From Sclerodactyla briareus (lineage: Eukaryota; Echinodermata; Holothuroidea; Dendrochirotida; Sclerodactylidae), in contig JAODTK010004409.1 of NCBI GenBank assembly GCA_026419785.1, positions 1 through 64,000 of the forward strand: a stretch of 64,000 nt of DNA, read 5' to 3'. The notes beneath the pieces are model-generated. The model made no database searches and had not been told where the DNA came from. It saw nothing but the letters and a program-made list of their open reading frames with translations. Position 1 is the first letter of the stretch, and the number at the start of each line of letters is the position of its first letter. This document shows, in pieces, positions 47,700-59,147 of this stretch. The position numbers were made by a program, and so were the translations under genes.

Positions 47700-48829
47700 C
47701 ATCCACCTCATACTGGAAGGTCATATATTCCACCACGCAGCGGGTCACTTGTCAGTCCATTAAACCAACGAATATTCCTAATACGTATGAAGCGAAAGCA
47801 GCTTGGTCAAAATTGGGGGACGAAATGCACTAGCATCCCTCTCAACCGTGAGGTGACCCCCCCCCCCCACATGATAGACGCTCATGCATGCACCCCAGCG
47901 GGATCCCCCCCCCCCCCCCACCTTCCCCATAATGGAGCCTGAGAGGGTATGCGCAAAACAGAGGGGTGGGGGGTCGGGCAAAAAAGAAGACATTCGAGAG
48001 AAAATTTCAAAATAAAGTGAATGAAAGACTGTAGAAACGTCGTGTTGGGGTAGGGTGAGGTGAAACATTATGGACTGCCATTTTTTTTCGCCAAGCAGTT
48101 GGAAACCTCCCGTTTGTCAATCCTGGATCCGCCCCTGAGACCCCTACGTCAATCTGGACTGACGACCCTGCAAACATTCCGTCTCAGTATAACTGCATCG
48201 TCCATCCGGACTATTGTATTGATTGCATCTCGATTGGTTGTCTCAATACAGTAGATAACGATATCGATTTTCAAATATTGCGCAGAAATTTTCGTTCAGT
48301 ATTTGTATTAATATAACTCTACTAACTGTAAATATATGAATTGTTATGCGGAGAAGGGAAATCTTCTTATTCATTGTACCATGATAAAACACGTGCATCA
48401 AAATATGCCACTAGAATACGAAATACTGAATTTCGACAGTGCAATTATTTTTTAGTATTTAGATTACTTGCATATACAAAGTGGTCGTGTTTGATGTTAT
48501 TATCGATTCAACACGAATATTATATTCATGAAGGTGTTCCATGGAAAGAGGCGCCGTCATCTTGCTTGCCTGTTGTCATTAAAAGCAGAAAACTTCAGAT
48601 TTTTTTTTAAATAACTACTGTGTGCTATAGGCGGTTTAGGTTACATAGGCGTATGGGACACTTCCAATTTAGGGGGCAGACATTTTCTACCCGAATATGA
48701 AACAGTCACAACCAGAAAAAGGGAGACATTGTCTGGGACGAAACGAAATGGGCCTGAGTTCTGGATACTGATGTTATTGGTGGCGACTTTTTTCATCGTC
48801 ACAGGATAGATCGTCACAGGTTTTTCTAC
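47700..48829. other. No recognisable gene; C-runs
   Basis: C-runs near 47858-47870 and 47905-47920, then AT-rich DNA. A frame at 48341-48610 shows no domain. Confidence 0.4.
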
Positions 48830-49625
48830 GTCATCTCCCTACTTTTCACCTTATGATTTTAACTTACAACATAGCTCTAGCTCTAGTTTTCCGGTTCTGA
48901 AATGTAATGCCCTAAATCCGTCTAGACCGATTACTGTCTCCAACATATCTCAAAAGTTTCTGAGTTATTATTATTGACTTTTATAAGTTATTATAAGTTG
49001 GTCGGATTTTACTGAGAAGTATTTCCTGCCAGATCTGGCGAGACGGTTTTTTCTTTAATCTCCATGGTGTTCTACGAAATGAGCATTGGCGATCCATTCG
49101 CAATCGGAATGGAATGATCGGATTGGTAAATGGGAGTTTAGAAAATAATCGTGAAACTGTATCGCCACGCCAGAGAGAGGTAGGTATTGTTCAGATAAGT
49201 TGAAGTAGTAGGTTTTCAATCAACGGAGCGTCACATGCTTCACTTTTCTACTTTCTACTTTTTACCCCATGATTCAACTTACAACATAGCTCGCCCAGTT
49301 TTCACACACCGGTGTACGGTCCGGTTGAGAAAGTAATGCCATAAATCCATCTAGATCGATTATTTTCTCAAGCATATACTCTAAAGTATTTGAGTCATCA
49401 TAAATGCATTCTGATTCAGACTTGAGCGGGAATCAGTTCCGATTCAGGCAGGAATGGTTATGGTTCTTATGATGGTTTTACACTTTAAAAGTTTGTCGAA
49501 TTTTACGGAAAAGAATCTTTCTGTCTGTAACAGCTTCAGTGCGAGAAATGCTTCGACGTTTTTTGATGCTGCATGGTGTTGGACCAATGAGCATTGGAAA
49601 TCCTTCCGCAATTGGATTTAGATGT
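48830..49625 (+). repeat. Diverged tandem duplication, ~420-480 bp spacing
   Basis: Shared landmarks in order: CTACTTTTCACC / CTACTTTTTACCCC, AACTTACAACATAGCTC, GTAATGCC.TAAATCC.TCTAGA.CGATTA, TCTCAA..CATAT, a GTTTGTCGAATTTTAC segment, GCATGGTGTT and AATGAGCATTGG..ATCC.T. The second copy has an extra insert at about 49410-49480. Non-coding. Confidence 0.7.
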
Positions 49626-50089
49626 TGCTATTGAACAGCCGCATTATCGTTACAATTTCCAATTACTGCCGCAATACCATGATGTACATGATTAACGTAG
49701 GGTCAGACAGTATCATTCACATCCTTCTTACCTGTGACCAAAATGCATCGGATGCAACAACGTGACGTCATGCAAACGACGGCGACGGCAAACGCACGAG
49801 GCGACAATCCGCCTAAGTGAATGTAATGTAATTACACATCATAAAACATGTCCCAATATTACCTCGAGGATCAAGGCGGGGTAGTAATGATCCCCCCCCC
49901 GTATTGTTTTGATGTTATTTTTTTTTTTTTCTTTGTGGTATTATCAGAAGACCAAATGTCTGGCTTGCTGAGAAAACCTGCAGTAACCCGGCGTCCTGTC
50001 TGAGAGAAAACGTAATTGCGAATATAGATTTCCTGGATATACTTGTGTTGATCTCAATCAGAAGAATAATTAGGAGGTCTATGAAAAAT

Positions 50090-50920
50090 ATTACCAATGT
50101 AGACGAAATTTCTCAACTCTAGGCTCAATAGTGCTGTCCCACCCTGGTTTCAGTTCTGTAAAGCCTACTTGTCCAAGACTGTATGTCCTCCTACTTTAAT
50201 GTATGGGTTAGACTGTGTTCAAGCCAATTTAGACCAGTTAGAGTCAACCGAGGGTTGTCGTGTTACTACTACATTTATTACTACTGTATTGAATAGCTAT
50301 AGTCAGTCGCTTCTCGATCTGCTCACATATTTCGTCGACGGGAGATCTCTGTGCCCACTTCTCAATCCAAGCCTGGCATGAAGGCATCTTGATTCCATGT
50401 ATCCCGGTTGAACGCCTTGGAAAACATAACATCCAGTTAGCTTGGTAAGCCCTGGTAATACTCACTACGTTAGTATGCCGCATTATGGTGATGGCCTGGT
50501 TGACAGTTAACGTGGAATGCTGTTCTTGGATGATTATAATCCACTTTGGTCGCCGAAGAATGTTCACTTATAAAACTGTTGACTGAATCATTTACATTTT
50601 TGTCGTGTTATAGTAGAGTGCCTTTCCATGTATCATCGTATTCTCGTATCGCTATGTAAACCTATTCCATATATATTTCGATGTGTTTTTCATATTCTCC
50701 CTTTATCTTCGAAATGTCCCTGCAAGAGATTAGGTTACAATTCTTTCGGGGAGGATGCTCGTTCTGCCGTCTACCACTGTTTTGCCTCTATGTAGAGTGG
50801 TGTGCTTTCACGACGCAGTGCCCAGGTATTACCTGTGCAGATATCGGAAATACCTGACCCTATTCTACTAATAAGGGCGTCTGATTGAGTGGGAAGCTAT
50901 TGAAAGTAAACATTGCCCTC
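50090..50920 (+). mobile_element. LINE ORF2 C-terminal remnant
   Basis: Stitched frames read LNSAVPTWFQFCKAYLSKTVCPPTLMYGLDCVQ, then VTTTFITTV.LNSYSQSLLDLL, HYGDGLV, CLSMYHRILVSL, and GEDARSAVYHCF, SGVLSRRSAQVLPVQ. The 'PTLMYGL(D)CV' block is the thumb segment common to non-LTR RTs. It ends just upstream of the UGT start. Several frame changes; inactive. Confidence 0.6.
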
Positions 50921-51004
50921 CACAATGTGTATTTCATTTTCTCGTTTTTTTTTTCTTCAAGAAAAATGTTCAAGAAATGAGAACATAACAAATGCAGGTC
51001 TTGA

Positions 51005-51100
51005 CCTAGGGGGTAGGGGGAGCCTCGTCGGGGAACTTGCCCCCCCCCCCCGTCGGGGAACTCGGACCCCCCGTCGGGGAAATCCTGGCGCCACCACTGC
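51005..51100 (+). mobile_element. CCCGACGA G/C-run repeat, copy 2
   Basis: Three CGTCGGGGAA(C)T words separated by C-runs and closed by TCCTGGCGCCACCACTGCG, related to 40080-40240. It lies 87 bases upstream of the UGT start codon, so the region between LINE and gene is partly mobile DNA. Confidence 0.5.
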
Positions 51101-51186
51101 GTACTGGAGAGACTAGAACACAGAGAAAATAGTCATCAGCACGTGAACTACTAATTGCTTTAGGCAAGCACCCAAGATATTCAAAG

Positions 51187-52035
51187 ATGGCGTTTGGAGT
51201 GTTCATCTATACGATACAAGCCTTGATCTATCTTGATGTATCATTGTACCACGTGGAATCGGCTAAGATCCTGTTTTATGTTGGAGGGGGAACAGGGAGT
51301 CACTACACATCCGCACTGCCCCTAGCAGATGAGTTGGATTCCCGCGGGCACAAGGTATCATTCCTTCTGGCAGCCGAGAGCAGAGATATGGTGGCTAGAT
51401 CGGTCCATTCCAAACTTTTCGATCTCAAATTCGTGAAACGAATGCCTACGCGGACGAGTATCGCGATAACATAGCCAGGGTTACCGAAGCTGGTCTCCAA
51501 GGTACTAACGTGTTATTCGCAAAGAAGTTGCGCACTTTGTTTTTCGAAATGGACGTGAGGTACTGCAGGAAAGTGTTCGATGAGAAGATGTTGAGTAACC
51601 TCAAAAAGAAAACTACAACATGATGGTTTTCGCACCGACCTTCTTCCAATGCTCTCTTGCTCTTAGCGAGTACCTCGACACAAGAAAGTTGTTCTGCTAC
51701 AAACGGCGTTACCGACGCCGGTGTTGAGAATGGCTGGTCACCCCATCAATTTGGCAACCACCCCTCTGTTTGGACTGGGGTTACCAACAGCGATGAACTT
51801 TTTTCAGAGAGTTGTAAACTTTGTAGCGGCCCCGTTCTTTATACTCATGCCTGGCTACTGGTATATGAAAAATACCGCGAATTCAGAAAACGGCATCTCA
51901 TTCGCAGAAACACTAACGAAAATTGACCTTATCGTAACAAACTCGGATCCGCTGGTGGATAGAGTCGTCCCCATGTACCCTGGACACATCTCAGCCGGGG
52001 GTATGTCCATCCGTCTTTCAAGACCACTTGAAAAG
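51187..52035 (+). CDS. UDP-glucuronosyl/glycosyltransferase, exon 1
   Basis: N-terminal, acceptor-binding half of a family-1 UGT, an ER-membrane enzyme that moves a sugar from a UDP donor to lipophilic acceptors. The ATG at 51187 begins a hydrophobic signal peptide (about residues 1-26). AKILFYV and GSHYTSALPLADELDSRGH follow; His39 is the expected catalytic His. Three frame changes (near 51440, 51610 and 51675), each like a one-base loss, sum to zero, so the frame of the start returns and runs (VVLLQTALPTP, GHPINLATTPLFGLGLPT, LIVTNSDP) to a donor AAG|GTAGGT at 52035. The usual catalytic Asp (FAD in vertebrate UGTs) appears as FAP. Length (~284 codons) fits the family. Confidence 0.88.
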
Positions 52036-52145
52036 GTAGGTTTATCTGTATTCGATATCGCCGATCAAAGGTGCATGGTTGGTCAGGGATAGACTACGGG
52101 TTGAGTCAGACCAGAGCTGCGAACAGCACTTACTAAGGGCGAAAG

Positions 52146-52226
52146 GATGGCATAGTGGTATCAGCAGATAAGTGATGCTTTGCAAGCGAAATTCCGGGTT
52201 CGAAATCCAGCAGTCGCCGCACGTTT
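52146..52226 (+). mobile_element. tRNA-Ala(TGC)-like SINE head
   Basis: Box A TGGCATAGTGG at 52148-52158, anticodon-arm-like GCTTTGCAAGC and box B GGTTCGAAATCC at 52197-52208. The extra A in box B and poor stems argue against a functional tRNA. Related to the minus-strand piece at 12858-12970. Confidence 0.6.
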
Positions 52227-53039
52227 TTCCTAGGTGGTTGTACTTACGCGAGGTCTTGGTCTTAACTTAATGGTTCCGCTGTAGTGCAATGGACTTTCTG
52301 GAGTTACTAGTTACACCCCTGCCTCTAAACATACATGGACGCATGCAGTAGTCGTTTTTCTCTTCTTCTTTATGAGAATGTGATATCACTTTATTTCAAG
52401 AGTACATGACAGCGATTACCCATTGAGATGACAGAGATTTAAAGAGGTACTATATGAACAAGAACACAATACGCGTAATGATTCCTTGGCAGATATTCCA
52501 CCTCTGTAACAAGAGGAGAATTTCACGATCACCTAAAACTGAATATTTATTCTAAGCTTGGAAGTAGCAGAATGATTAACTTACTACACACCAACACGTC
52601 CGTATTGTTCTGTCAAGTTGAGTTTCAAGTAACACGTCCTTTCCTTTGGCCATTAACTACATGCAAATAAATCTTGTGCCTATAATCCCTACTTTCCCGA
52701 AATGGTAGGGGCTTCTATCTGCTTATGTTGATGATGAGCATTCACAATACACTGTTGAATATTATATGTATTATTCAAAAGCTTGGTTCACTCCAGGGTT
52801 GAGAATAATATGGACAAAAGTTAATGTTTGTCAATGTACAATACCAAGCCATATATTCAGTGGGTACATGAAAAGTTGGGTCCAGTGATAGCCACACAGA
52901 CGAACAGAAAACCATTTGCGCTATTCCTCTGCGATATTGCGCGTGGTCGCCGTGTGGTCGCAGTGTTTCAGTACGTCAGTGCAATTGACTTATTGGTTTG
53001 TTGCAACAGGATGGGTCTGGTCGTCACAAAATTGACCCC

Positions 53040-53130
53040 GAAGGTCACACGCTCTTTGAGTCAAATGAGGTCAAAGGTCAAACGAGGTCAAAGTAGGTCT
53101 CCAGATGATTCACCTCGACGAACAAAACTT
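53040..53130 (+). promoter_or_regulatory. AGGTCA direct repeats (DR1, DR4) in a dispersed repeat
   Basis: AGGTCA occurs at 53068-53073, 53075-53080 and 53085-53090, that is, as a one-base-spaced (DR1) and a four-base-spaced (DR4) direct repeat. These spacings are those bound by nuclear receptors such as HNF4/PPAR-RXR (DR1) and TR/LXR/CAR-type dimers (DR4) in animals. The block is part of a repeat also present at 6440-6640, so a regulatory role for the UGT is inference. Confidence 0.35.
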
Positions 53131-53239
53131 TCACGCATATACACACAGAGACACACACAAATACGCACAGACATAACTGATTAGATTCCTTTTGCTTTTG
53201 CCTGTATACTATCCATCCGTCCGTTGATCTATTCTGCAG

Positions 53240-53462
53240 CACTATGAGGAGTTCATGCAATCTTCAGGAGAACACGGGGTGATCGTCTTCACCATCGGCA
53301 GCTACGTGCCCCAATTCACGAGGGAGATGATGCAAGCTTTCCGAGATGCCTTCGCCAGGTTTCCACAGAAAGTAATATGGCAATGGAAGGGTCCGATACC
53401 CCTGGACGGAATACCTGAGAATGTGATGACTTCGAAGTGGGTTCCTCAAAACGACCTACTTG
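53240..53462 (+). CDS. UGT exon 2 (start of donor-binding half)
   Basis: Clean exon of 223 bases: CTGCAG acceptor, frame open throughout, donor G|GTAACT. It starts HYEEFMQSSGEHGVIVFTIGS, the conserved beginning of the UDP-sugar-binding half (usually ..EFMQSSGEHGVIVFSLGS), and ends with KWVPQNDLL, the W..Q start of the UGT signature that stacks on the uracil. It begins in phase 0 and ends in phase 1, the phase expected for vertebrate and invertebrate UGT exons at this junction. No indels, unlike exon 1. Confidence 0.9.
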
Positions 53463-53549
53463 GTAACTACAGTAATGCTATTTGTAGTTGTAATCTATAC
53501 ATCTTGATTTCTTGCCGAATGCAGGAGGAACCCATGCAATCAGGCGGGC

Positions 53550-53632
53550 ATGTGGGTATGTAGGTGTGTGTGTAGGTGTACGTGTGTGTAGGTGTGTGTG
53601 TAGGTGTAGGTGTAGGTGTAGGTGTCCGAATT
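53550..53632. repeat. (GTGTAG)n microsatellite
   Basis: GTAGGTGTGTGTGTAGGTGTACGTG..GTGTAGGTGTAGG units over about 80 bases. Confidence 0.9.
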
Positions 53633-53689
53633 TATATAGGGTATGTGGATTTCATATACGTTAAGTATGAACCATATTGTTTATTGCGT

Positions 53690-54200
53690 AAGTTCCAGGT
53701 CCATCCAGCTAGGGTCATGAGAGGGGAAACATGGAGAAGGTTTTCAACACGATATCTGATGAGCGCAAACTTGAACCAAGTTTCAAATTAGCATGTAGGT
53801 TGTTAATATGTTGAGAATTGACCCTATTGATATGGGTTCAAGGTCATTCAAGGTCGTGGAAGGCAAAATTTCTAATATCTCAAAGCTTGTCGCACGCTAC
53901 TAATCATCCAGAATCGCACCTCATGTATAAATATTTTCAAATTGGTTGTAGATATGTTGAAGAAGAATTAAAGAGTTCTTTGCCATGTTCATAAGAAGGC
54001 AAATCTAAAAACACTTTGTCAGAACTTCAGATAGCCTGAATTAGGTATGTGGATTGTTCATATGGGGCGGAGGAACTATTTTTGGCGTTAGGTCAAGGTC
54101 GTTCAAGATCATGGGGGGGGGGGGGGGGACCTCGAAAGACTTGTCGGCTGGTGATTCAAGGTCGTTAGAGTGCAAACCTCAAATTATTTTTCAGCACCAA
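53690..54200 (+). repeat. CAAGGTCATTCAAGGTC-type repeat, copy 2
   Basis: At least four modules of about 110-130 bases with CCAGCTAGGGTCATGAG, GACCCTATTGATATGGGTTCAAGGTCATTCAAGG, CTCAAAGCTTGTC and GGCGTTAGGTCAAGGTCGTTCAAG; one includes a 16-base G-run near 54114-54129. Related to 32060-32350. Confidence 0.65.
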
Positions 54201-55339
54201 ACATGCATAGCACACCCGAGATTTATTTAGGAAGGCTTTTTATTTTTACTGAAATAAAACTTTCCTTTTTCAATTTGAGTGAAGGAATAGTCCGTTTGTA
54301 GGTAAAGGACTATGCCATCGTAAGACGTGTACCGTGCTGCCTAGTGTCCACAGTGGCGGGAGATTTCCCTCGGAGAAGGGATACGAAAATCAAGCAGAAA
54401 ATAGGTTTCGCAGGAATTATGGAAAAGTGAAGAGATCGGAAGGACATCGTTTCCCCTACAGAGTGCGCGAATTATTGCGATAGAATACCAGAAAATGGAG
54501 AAAAATGCGCGCCGTTGTGTTTTTGTGCACTATATTCGGGCAAGATTTTTATCTGCCCCAAACAATCAGAAGTAATGCGTACGTCTACGAATATATCGGG
54601 AGGACATGGTATAACGCGTGTGTATTGAACATTTCCAAAAAGAGCCTACACCTGCATGGTCATGTCAGCTGAGCATATGTTAATGTGTCGCTTCACCGCT
54701 TAATATTATCGAGCAATCAGTAATGTTCAGGTACGGTGGATCATAGTTAACATTAAACTATACAATATAGTCAACTATCAGTTTCTTTTCTTTCTGCTTG
54801 ACAACTTGCAATTTTCGTTACTCCATGAGATGCATAAACGCAATTCATTTGACTTGGGACAACCTCAAACAAGAGTGCCAATGACAAAGTAGCTCACCTG
54901 ATAATTTAGTAGCAGTAACTGTTATCAAAATATCAGTGATGTACCACCTTGATAGGTTTTTACCTGGGATACATGAACACCACATATGTACAACTGGTCA
55001 TCGATAATACTGCTAGAACTAGTACTCATGATTAGCTAAATCTGTGGAAAACGATAGGCGATAGTTTCTCGCAAATAAGCCAGTTCGGAGTCACAGATGA
55101 TAATTATATTGTGTCAAAGGTCATGAGGGAACGACGGCAGTTCTAGGTTGAACGAACAGTGTGCAGAACGATCTTTCGGAACTCCCCTGCTGAAAGTGAC
55201 AAATCCTACCAACACAAAACTTCACAGATCCCCCCCCCCCCATACTTATAAACATAACATCCGAAAACATGGGATGAATTGGTGGGGTTTCGAATAGTGG
55301 TCACAGGGTTTAAAAATAGGCCGTAACGATATTGCTATG
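54201..55339. other. No recognisable gene
   Basis: AT-rich intronic DNA with a C-run near 55231. Nothing was recognised. Confidence 0.4.
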
Positions 55340-55620
55340 GGGGGAATCTCGTCTATCCCCGAACTGTCAGTGGTGAGCATGCGCACTGGCTTATTGCAAT
55401 AACTTCGCTGTGAAAGAATGAACCAAACTCGTTTGCAAGTGCCTTCAGTGAAGAATGTTCCGGATGTGTAGGAGACGGGTCCGTGTAACGTGTAGGAGAC
55501 AGTTCACTAACCACGCAGAAAGATTTTATCATCGCAGTTAGTAACTTGGTCACGGTGATGAATATGTTTAGCTTCTCCCTGTTAGGCATAGCAATCGTTT
55601 CCTGTACCGATTGCGTGAAA
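55340..55620 (-). mobile_element. LINE ORF2 linker fragment, minus strand
   Basis: A 78-codon minus-strand frame reads IFITVTKLL, then LSPTRYTDPSPTHPEHSSLKALANEFGSFF and SEV. The pattern LA(N/E).F..FF..K(I) after a short S/P-rich stretch is typical of the segment between endonuclease and RT in non-LTR ORF2. Flanks are unrecognised. It lies within UGT intron 2, in the antisense direction. Confidence 0.55.
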
Positions 55621-56729
55621 TACAGCTCAAGATACGCTGAGCAAAATAATAGTCTCAGTTTATTTTGACAGGTCGATCGGTATCTCCCATAGAATTAGTC
55701 GTTTTCAGGCCCTATGCAAATTACTGAGTGATCAGTAGTTCTTCTGAAAAGGAGAAGGAAAATTCTTATTTCCTCATTTGATCGGAACGCCATAATTAAA
55801 CATGATGGCAAATAATTGTTTATTAGTAGGACTACTACTATATTCACAAAGTTATAGTAGTAGTCTACTAATAAACTTCAGCATCAGTGGTAGGGGACTT
55901 TAGAAACAGTCTGTTATAGCCGCCATTCTGGCTGCGATTTTCCCTAGCCGTCTAGCGGCCATCTTAGCTTCCGCACGTGACTGCAGCACGCGATAATTTT
56001 ATTATCATACTAGTTATTTTCCCAATCATGAAGCAATCCGTTATTTATACCGAATAGACTCATATGAGCTATACGCATGAACGGAAAAGAATATCTATAA
56101 CCATACTGTGTGGTTAAGCAGCCATTTTTCAAATAATTTGATAACACGCGAAAAGCTACTGCACATGGAAACTTCACATATTTTTTCTTACATACGGGAT
56201 AGATAGTACCTTCCTCCCAAATCACATGAGGACTGTCAGTGTCTAACTTGATATTGACGGCACCCTGGCTGGCGGACTAAAATAGGAGACCGTTGCGACG
56301 ATAGAGATATTTCAGTGCACCTGCCTAGGCGATAACATTAGTTGACTTTACATAAGGGGCAAACGCCGTAATTTGAGAGATAAGAACTGTTGTGTAGGGA
56401 TACGTCGTGACATTCGCAGTAAACTTATGGTGGCACTCTGTGAGATATAAGCTGTTATTGCAATGATGCTTCCTAACATTTAATTTCTGCATATGCACTT
56501 GTTGATTCTAGGACGCACCCCGATGCCTCGGACGGGGTTGAGTCACGCCAAAGGTGGCTCAGGCAAGTAGCGTGCACTGATACACTCCTCAGTCTCTTAG
56601 ATGTCTTACAATTCCACGGAATTGACCCACCAGCAGGCCAACTTTCTCTATTATTTTCTACATGAATATTATATATGAATAATGTAATGAGTAGAATGAT
56701 ACACCCCAGAATCAGCTTGTGGACTCCCA
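55621..56729. other. No recognisable gene
   Basis: AT-rich. ACTACTACTATA..TATAGTAGTAGT makes an inverted repeat around 55830-55873. Nothing coding was recognised. Confidence 0.4.
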
Positions 56730-57745
56730 TTCATGGGAGGTTATGGGAAATGGTGTCCCCAGGGGACGGTTCTAGCTCCATTCCTTTTCACATTGTACAC
56801 CCATGATGTAACATCTTCAGAGCATGGGTGCTCTCTGTAAGTGTTTTGCTGATGCAACCTCCTTTGTTTTGGTTTAATTACTGTCCACCGATGATCGTGC
56901 GACCTCAAACCGATCGAGGAATTGTTGCAAATTAATTGTGACTCCACTATTTTGAAGTTTAATGTTTCTAAAACCTCAAAAAATGGTTTATTGATCTTCT
57001 CGAGCACTACCTATAAACCCTCCCACTGCTTCATTCATGATACTGCTATGGACGTATTCACATCTCACAAATACTTGGTGTTACCGGCATGACTGACAAT
57101 TTTAACCTGGTGCCGATCATACGTTACTGGCCTGAATGGACAGTTAACCTGGTGCGATCAACTGATCCTTGGTGAGAAGCTAAATCCCAATTATACGGTC
57201 TCCGGAAATTGTCACTTTTTTAACGTTCGCCAAGAGATTTTGGTTATCTTTTATAGCGGATCATAGGGGGGCCTGCGTTACTGTTTGATCTACTGGGGTG
57301 GCAATGTAACTGAGATGGAAAAGAATCGTATCAACTGTATCATACAATAGAGCAGTGCTATGGATGGAGGGTTCGGACAATCTGTCGGACACGATTTACC
57401 ATTGCCTCGTCGAGTCAAAAATTGACACCATCTGGAGCGACACAAGGCATCACCTACATGACTATCTACGAGGCAGAGAACTACAGAGAGGCTGGAAGGT
57501 TAAGGATCCTTGTTTAAACCAAAACAGGCATCGCAATTCATTCGTCCCGCGTGCAATAAAAAGTTTATAATGATAGATTGGTGCGCTAATTTCGGTATCG
57601 GTTCATATTTGAATAGTAGATCAGTATATAATAAGCAGATATTTCTACAAAATATTTATTCTTTCGTTCTGTATCCGTACGTACGAGTAACCAAATTTCC
57701 GTTCTGGGTCAATGAAGTTTTACCTTACCTTTTACCTTACCTTAA
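56730..57745 (+). mobile_element. LINE RT C-terminal part with 3' tail
   Basis: Stitched frames read NGVPRG-F/LAPF.FT.YTHDV, EHGCS..CKCFADATSF (FADD box with the second Asp as Ala), TSHKYL, WGGN..VTEMEKNRI and DNLSDTIYHCLVESKID, then RELQRGWKVKDP and RHRNSFVPRAIKSL with a stop near 57572. The NSFVPRAI(K) tail is the common ORF2 ending of one group of non-LTR elements. TACCTTACCTTTTACCTTACC near 57720-57743 may be its short-repeat 3' end. It is a different family from the 8.2-11.7 kb element. Confidence 0.8.
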
Positions 57746-59147
57746 ATTACGCACTTTAGAGTCACTTTGGACTTGCGGTGCGTCTTCCAATTGAAACTTG
57801 CATACGCCCACTCTGTTGAAAACCTCAATTCCTTGTTGTTCAACGACTTCCTGACATTCAGTGCACTGCGAGATTTGAAACTGCGATTGGGTTGATCAAA
57901 CGTTTTGGCAGCGTTTTCGCTAATGGACTTCAAACTGTTATTGCGAAATGATCTAAATTCATTTCACTGATGGTACTATGTGAAAATTCGATCGAACATT
58001 AATCGTGTAGAGATACGTTATGACAGAAACCACCCGCCCAGGAAAAATAATATAAATGGAGAATATTGATCCTGTGAGGACTACCCGCCCCCTCCCCCTC
58101 CACCTCTGAAGTCAGGAGATCCCCTTTTCCATTTCTCGGTAGATGAGTTTATGCTATTGCCCGATTCCACACCATGGTAAAACAGACAGTCGAGTGTTCC
58201 TACCTGTCAACTCTAGGTCCCGCCTTATGGTACGGACTGCGTACGTGTATACCATGCGCCCATAGCAGCCCGGGGCCCTGGGGACTCCCGCAGTGGCTTA
58301 GTAGCAAAACTAAATGTGACTAGGTGGTTGGTTATTCGTCCTTTTAGAAATGTCAGTCAAAATTCATGAGCAGGATTGGACCGAAACAGTGACCAACGGA
58401 ATATATGGAAATGAAATGTGAAATGTCTATATATCCAGGTTATGATGCTGATGGGAAACGCAAAATCCCGACCCCCTCTCTCCCTCCGAAAAAATCCAGA
58501 GACAAGGCGGAATGCCTGAATAATTCCCAAATCGGAGTGGATGTTTAGGTGTGTTAAACTGCACCGGATTGCAACAACAGCCATTCGGAAATGCGAACAT
58601 TTTTCCAAGATACTCAAACCAGGTGGAACCACAAGAATGAAGAACGACACAGAGTGGGCATATGTGTGCTATATGCATTAAACTGCATCAACGGTCACCC
58701 GAAAATGCACAATTCTCCTAGAATACTTATACCACCTATTAGAACACAATAAAATTGATATTTATGCGAGTTATATATGCTTGTTATTGATTGGTTGGGC
58801 CAAGCTGCGGGAACACTATCGAGAATACCTATATCCGATTGGAAACGATACCCCAATTGGGAAACGGCAGGATTATTAGGTGTGTGCCATGCAGGTCGAA
58901 ATGAAGGAAAATCCAGGGTGGAAGTGCAATCTACCTGTCTGCCTCGGTTATCACTAACGTTTATATTTCGAGTTATCGCCAATGTGCCCATCAAGATTCA
59001 CATGGCCTGAACGTCACCATTACCATGGCGCAACAGTGTGAGAAATCGTTATTGAACCAGGAAACTTATAAGCCCCAGATAATCCCATTACTCTGCGACG
59101 ACACGAGATCATGGCTCACGTTCTTCTTGCTTGGGCCTCTCCCATAG
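57746..59147. other. No recognisable gene; weak internal repeats
   Basis: Two diverged modules at about 58550-58625 and 58675-58735 share TTAAACTGCA, AAATGC..ACA-TT and ..AATACT.A.ACCA(C)CT. Nothing else. Confidence 0.4.

Larger units (their letters stand above)
52036..53239 (+). other. UGT intron 1
   Basis: Begins GTAGGT and ends TATTCTGCAG, phase 0 on both sides. It contains a tRNA-Ala-like SINE head (52146-52226), an AGGTCA-rich repeat (53040-53130) and a short CA-rich tract (about 53140-53170). No exon was recognised, and none is needed, since exons 1 and 2 join at the normal place in the family. Confidence 0.7.
53463..59147 (+). other. UGT intron 2 (5.7 kb), repeat-filled
   Basis: Begins GTAACT and ends with the pyrimidine-rich CTTCTTGCTTGGGCCTCTCCCATAG. 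It contains a GTGTAGGTGT microsatellite, CAAGGTCATT-type repeat modules, a minus-strand LINE piece, AT-rich DNA, and a plus-strand LINE tail with a TACCT-type end. No UGT exon was recognised within it. Confidence 0.65.

Noticed and set aside
52146..52226. Functional tRNA-Ala gene
   Set aside because: Box A and box B are present, but box B has an extra A, the stems do not pair well and related pieces are dispersed, so a SINE head is more likely.
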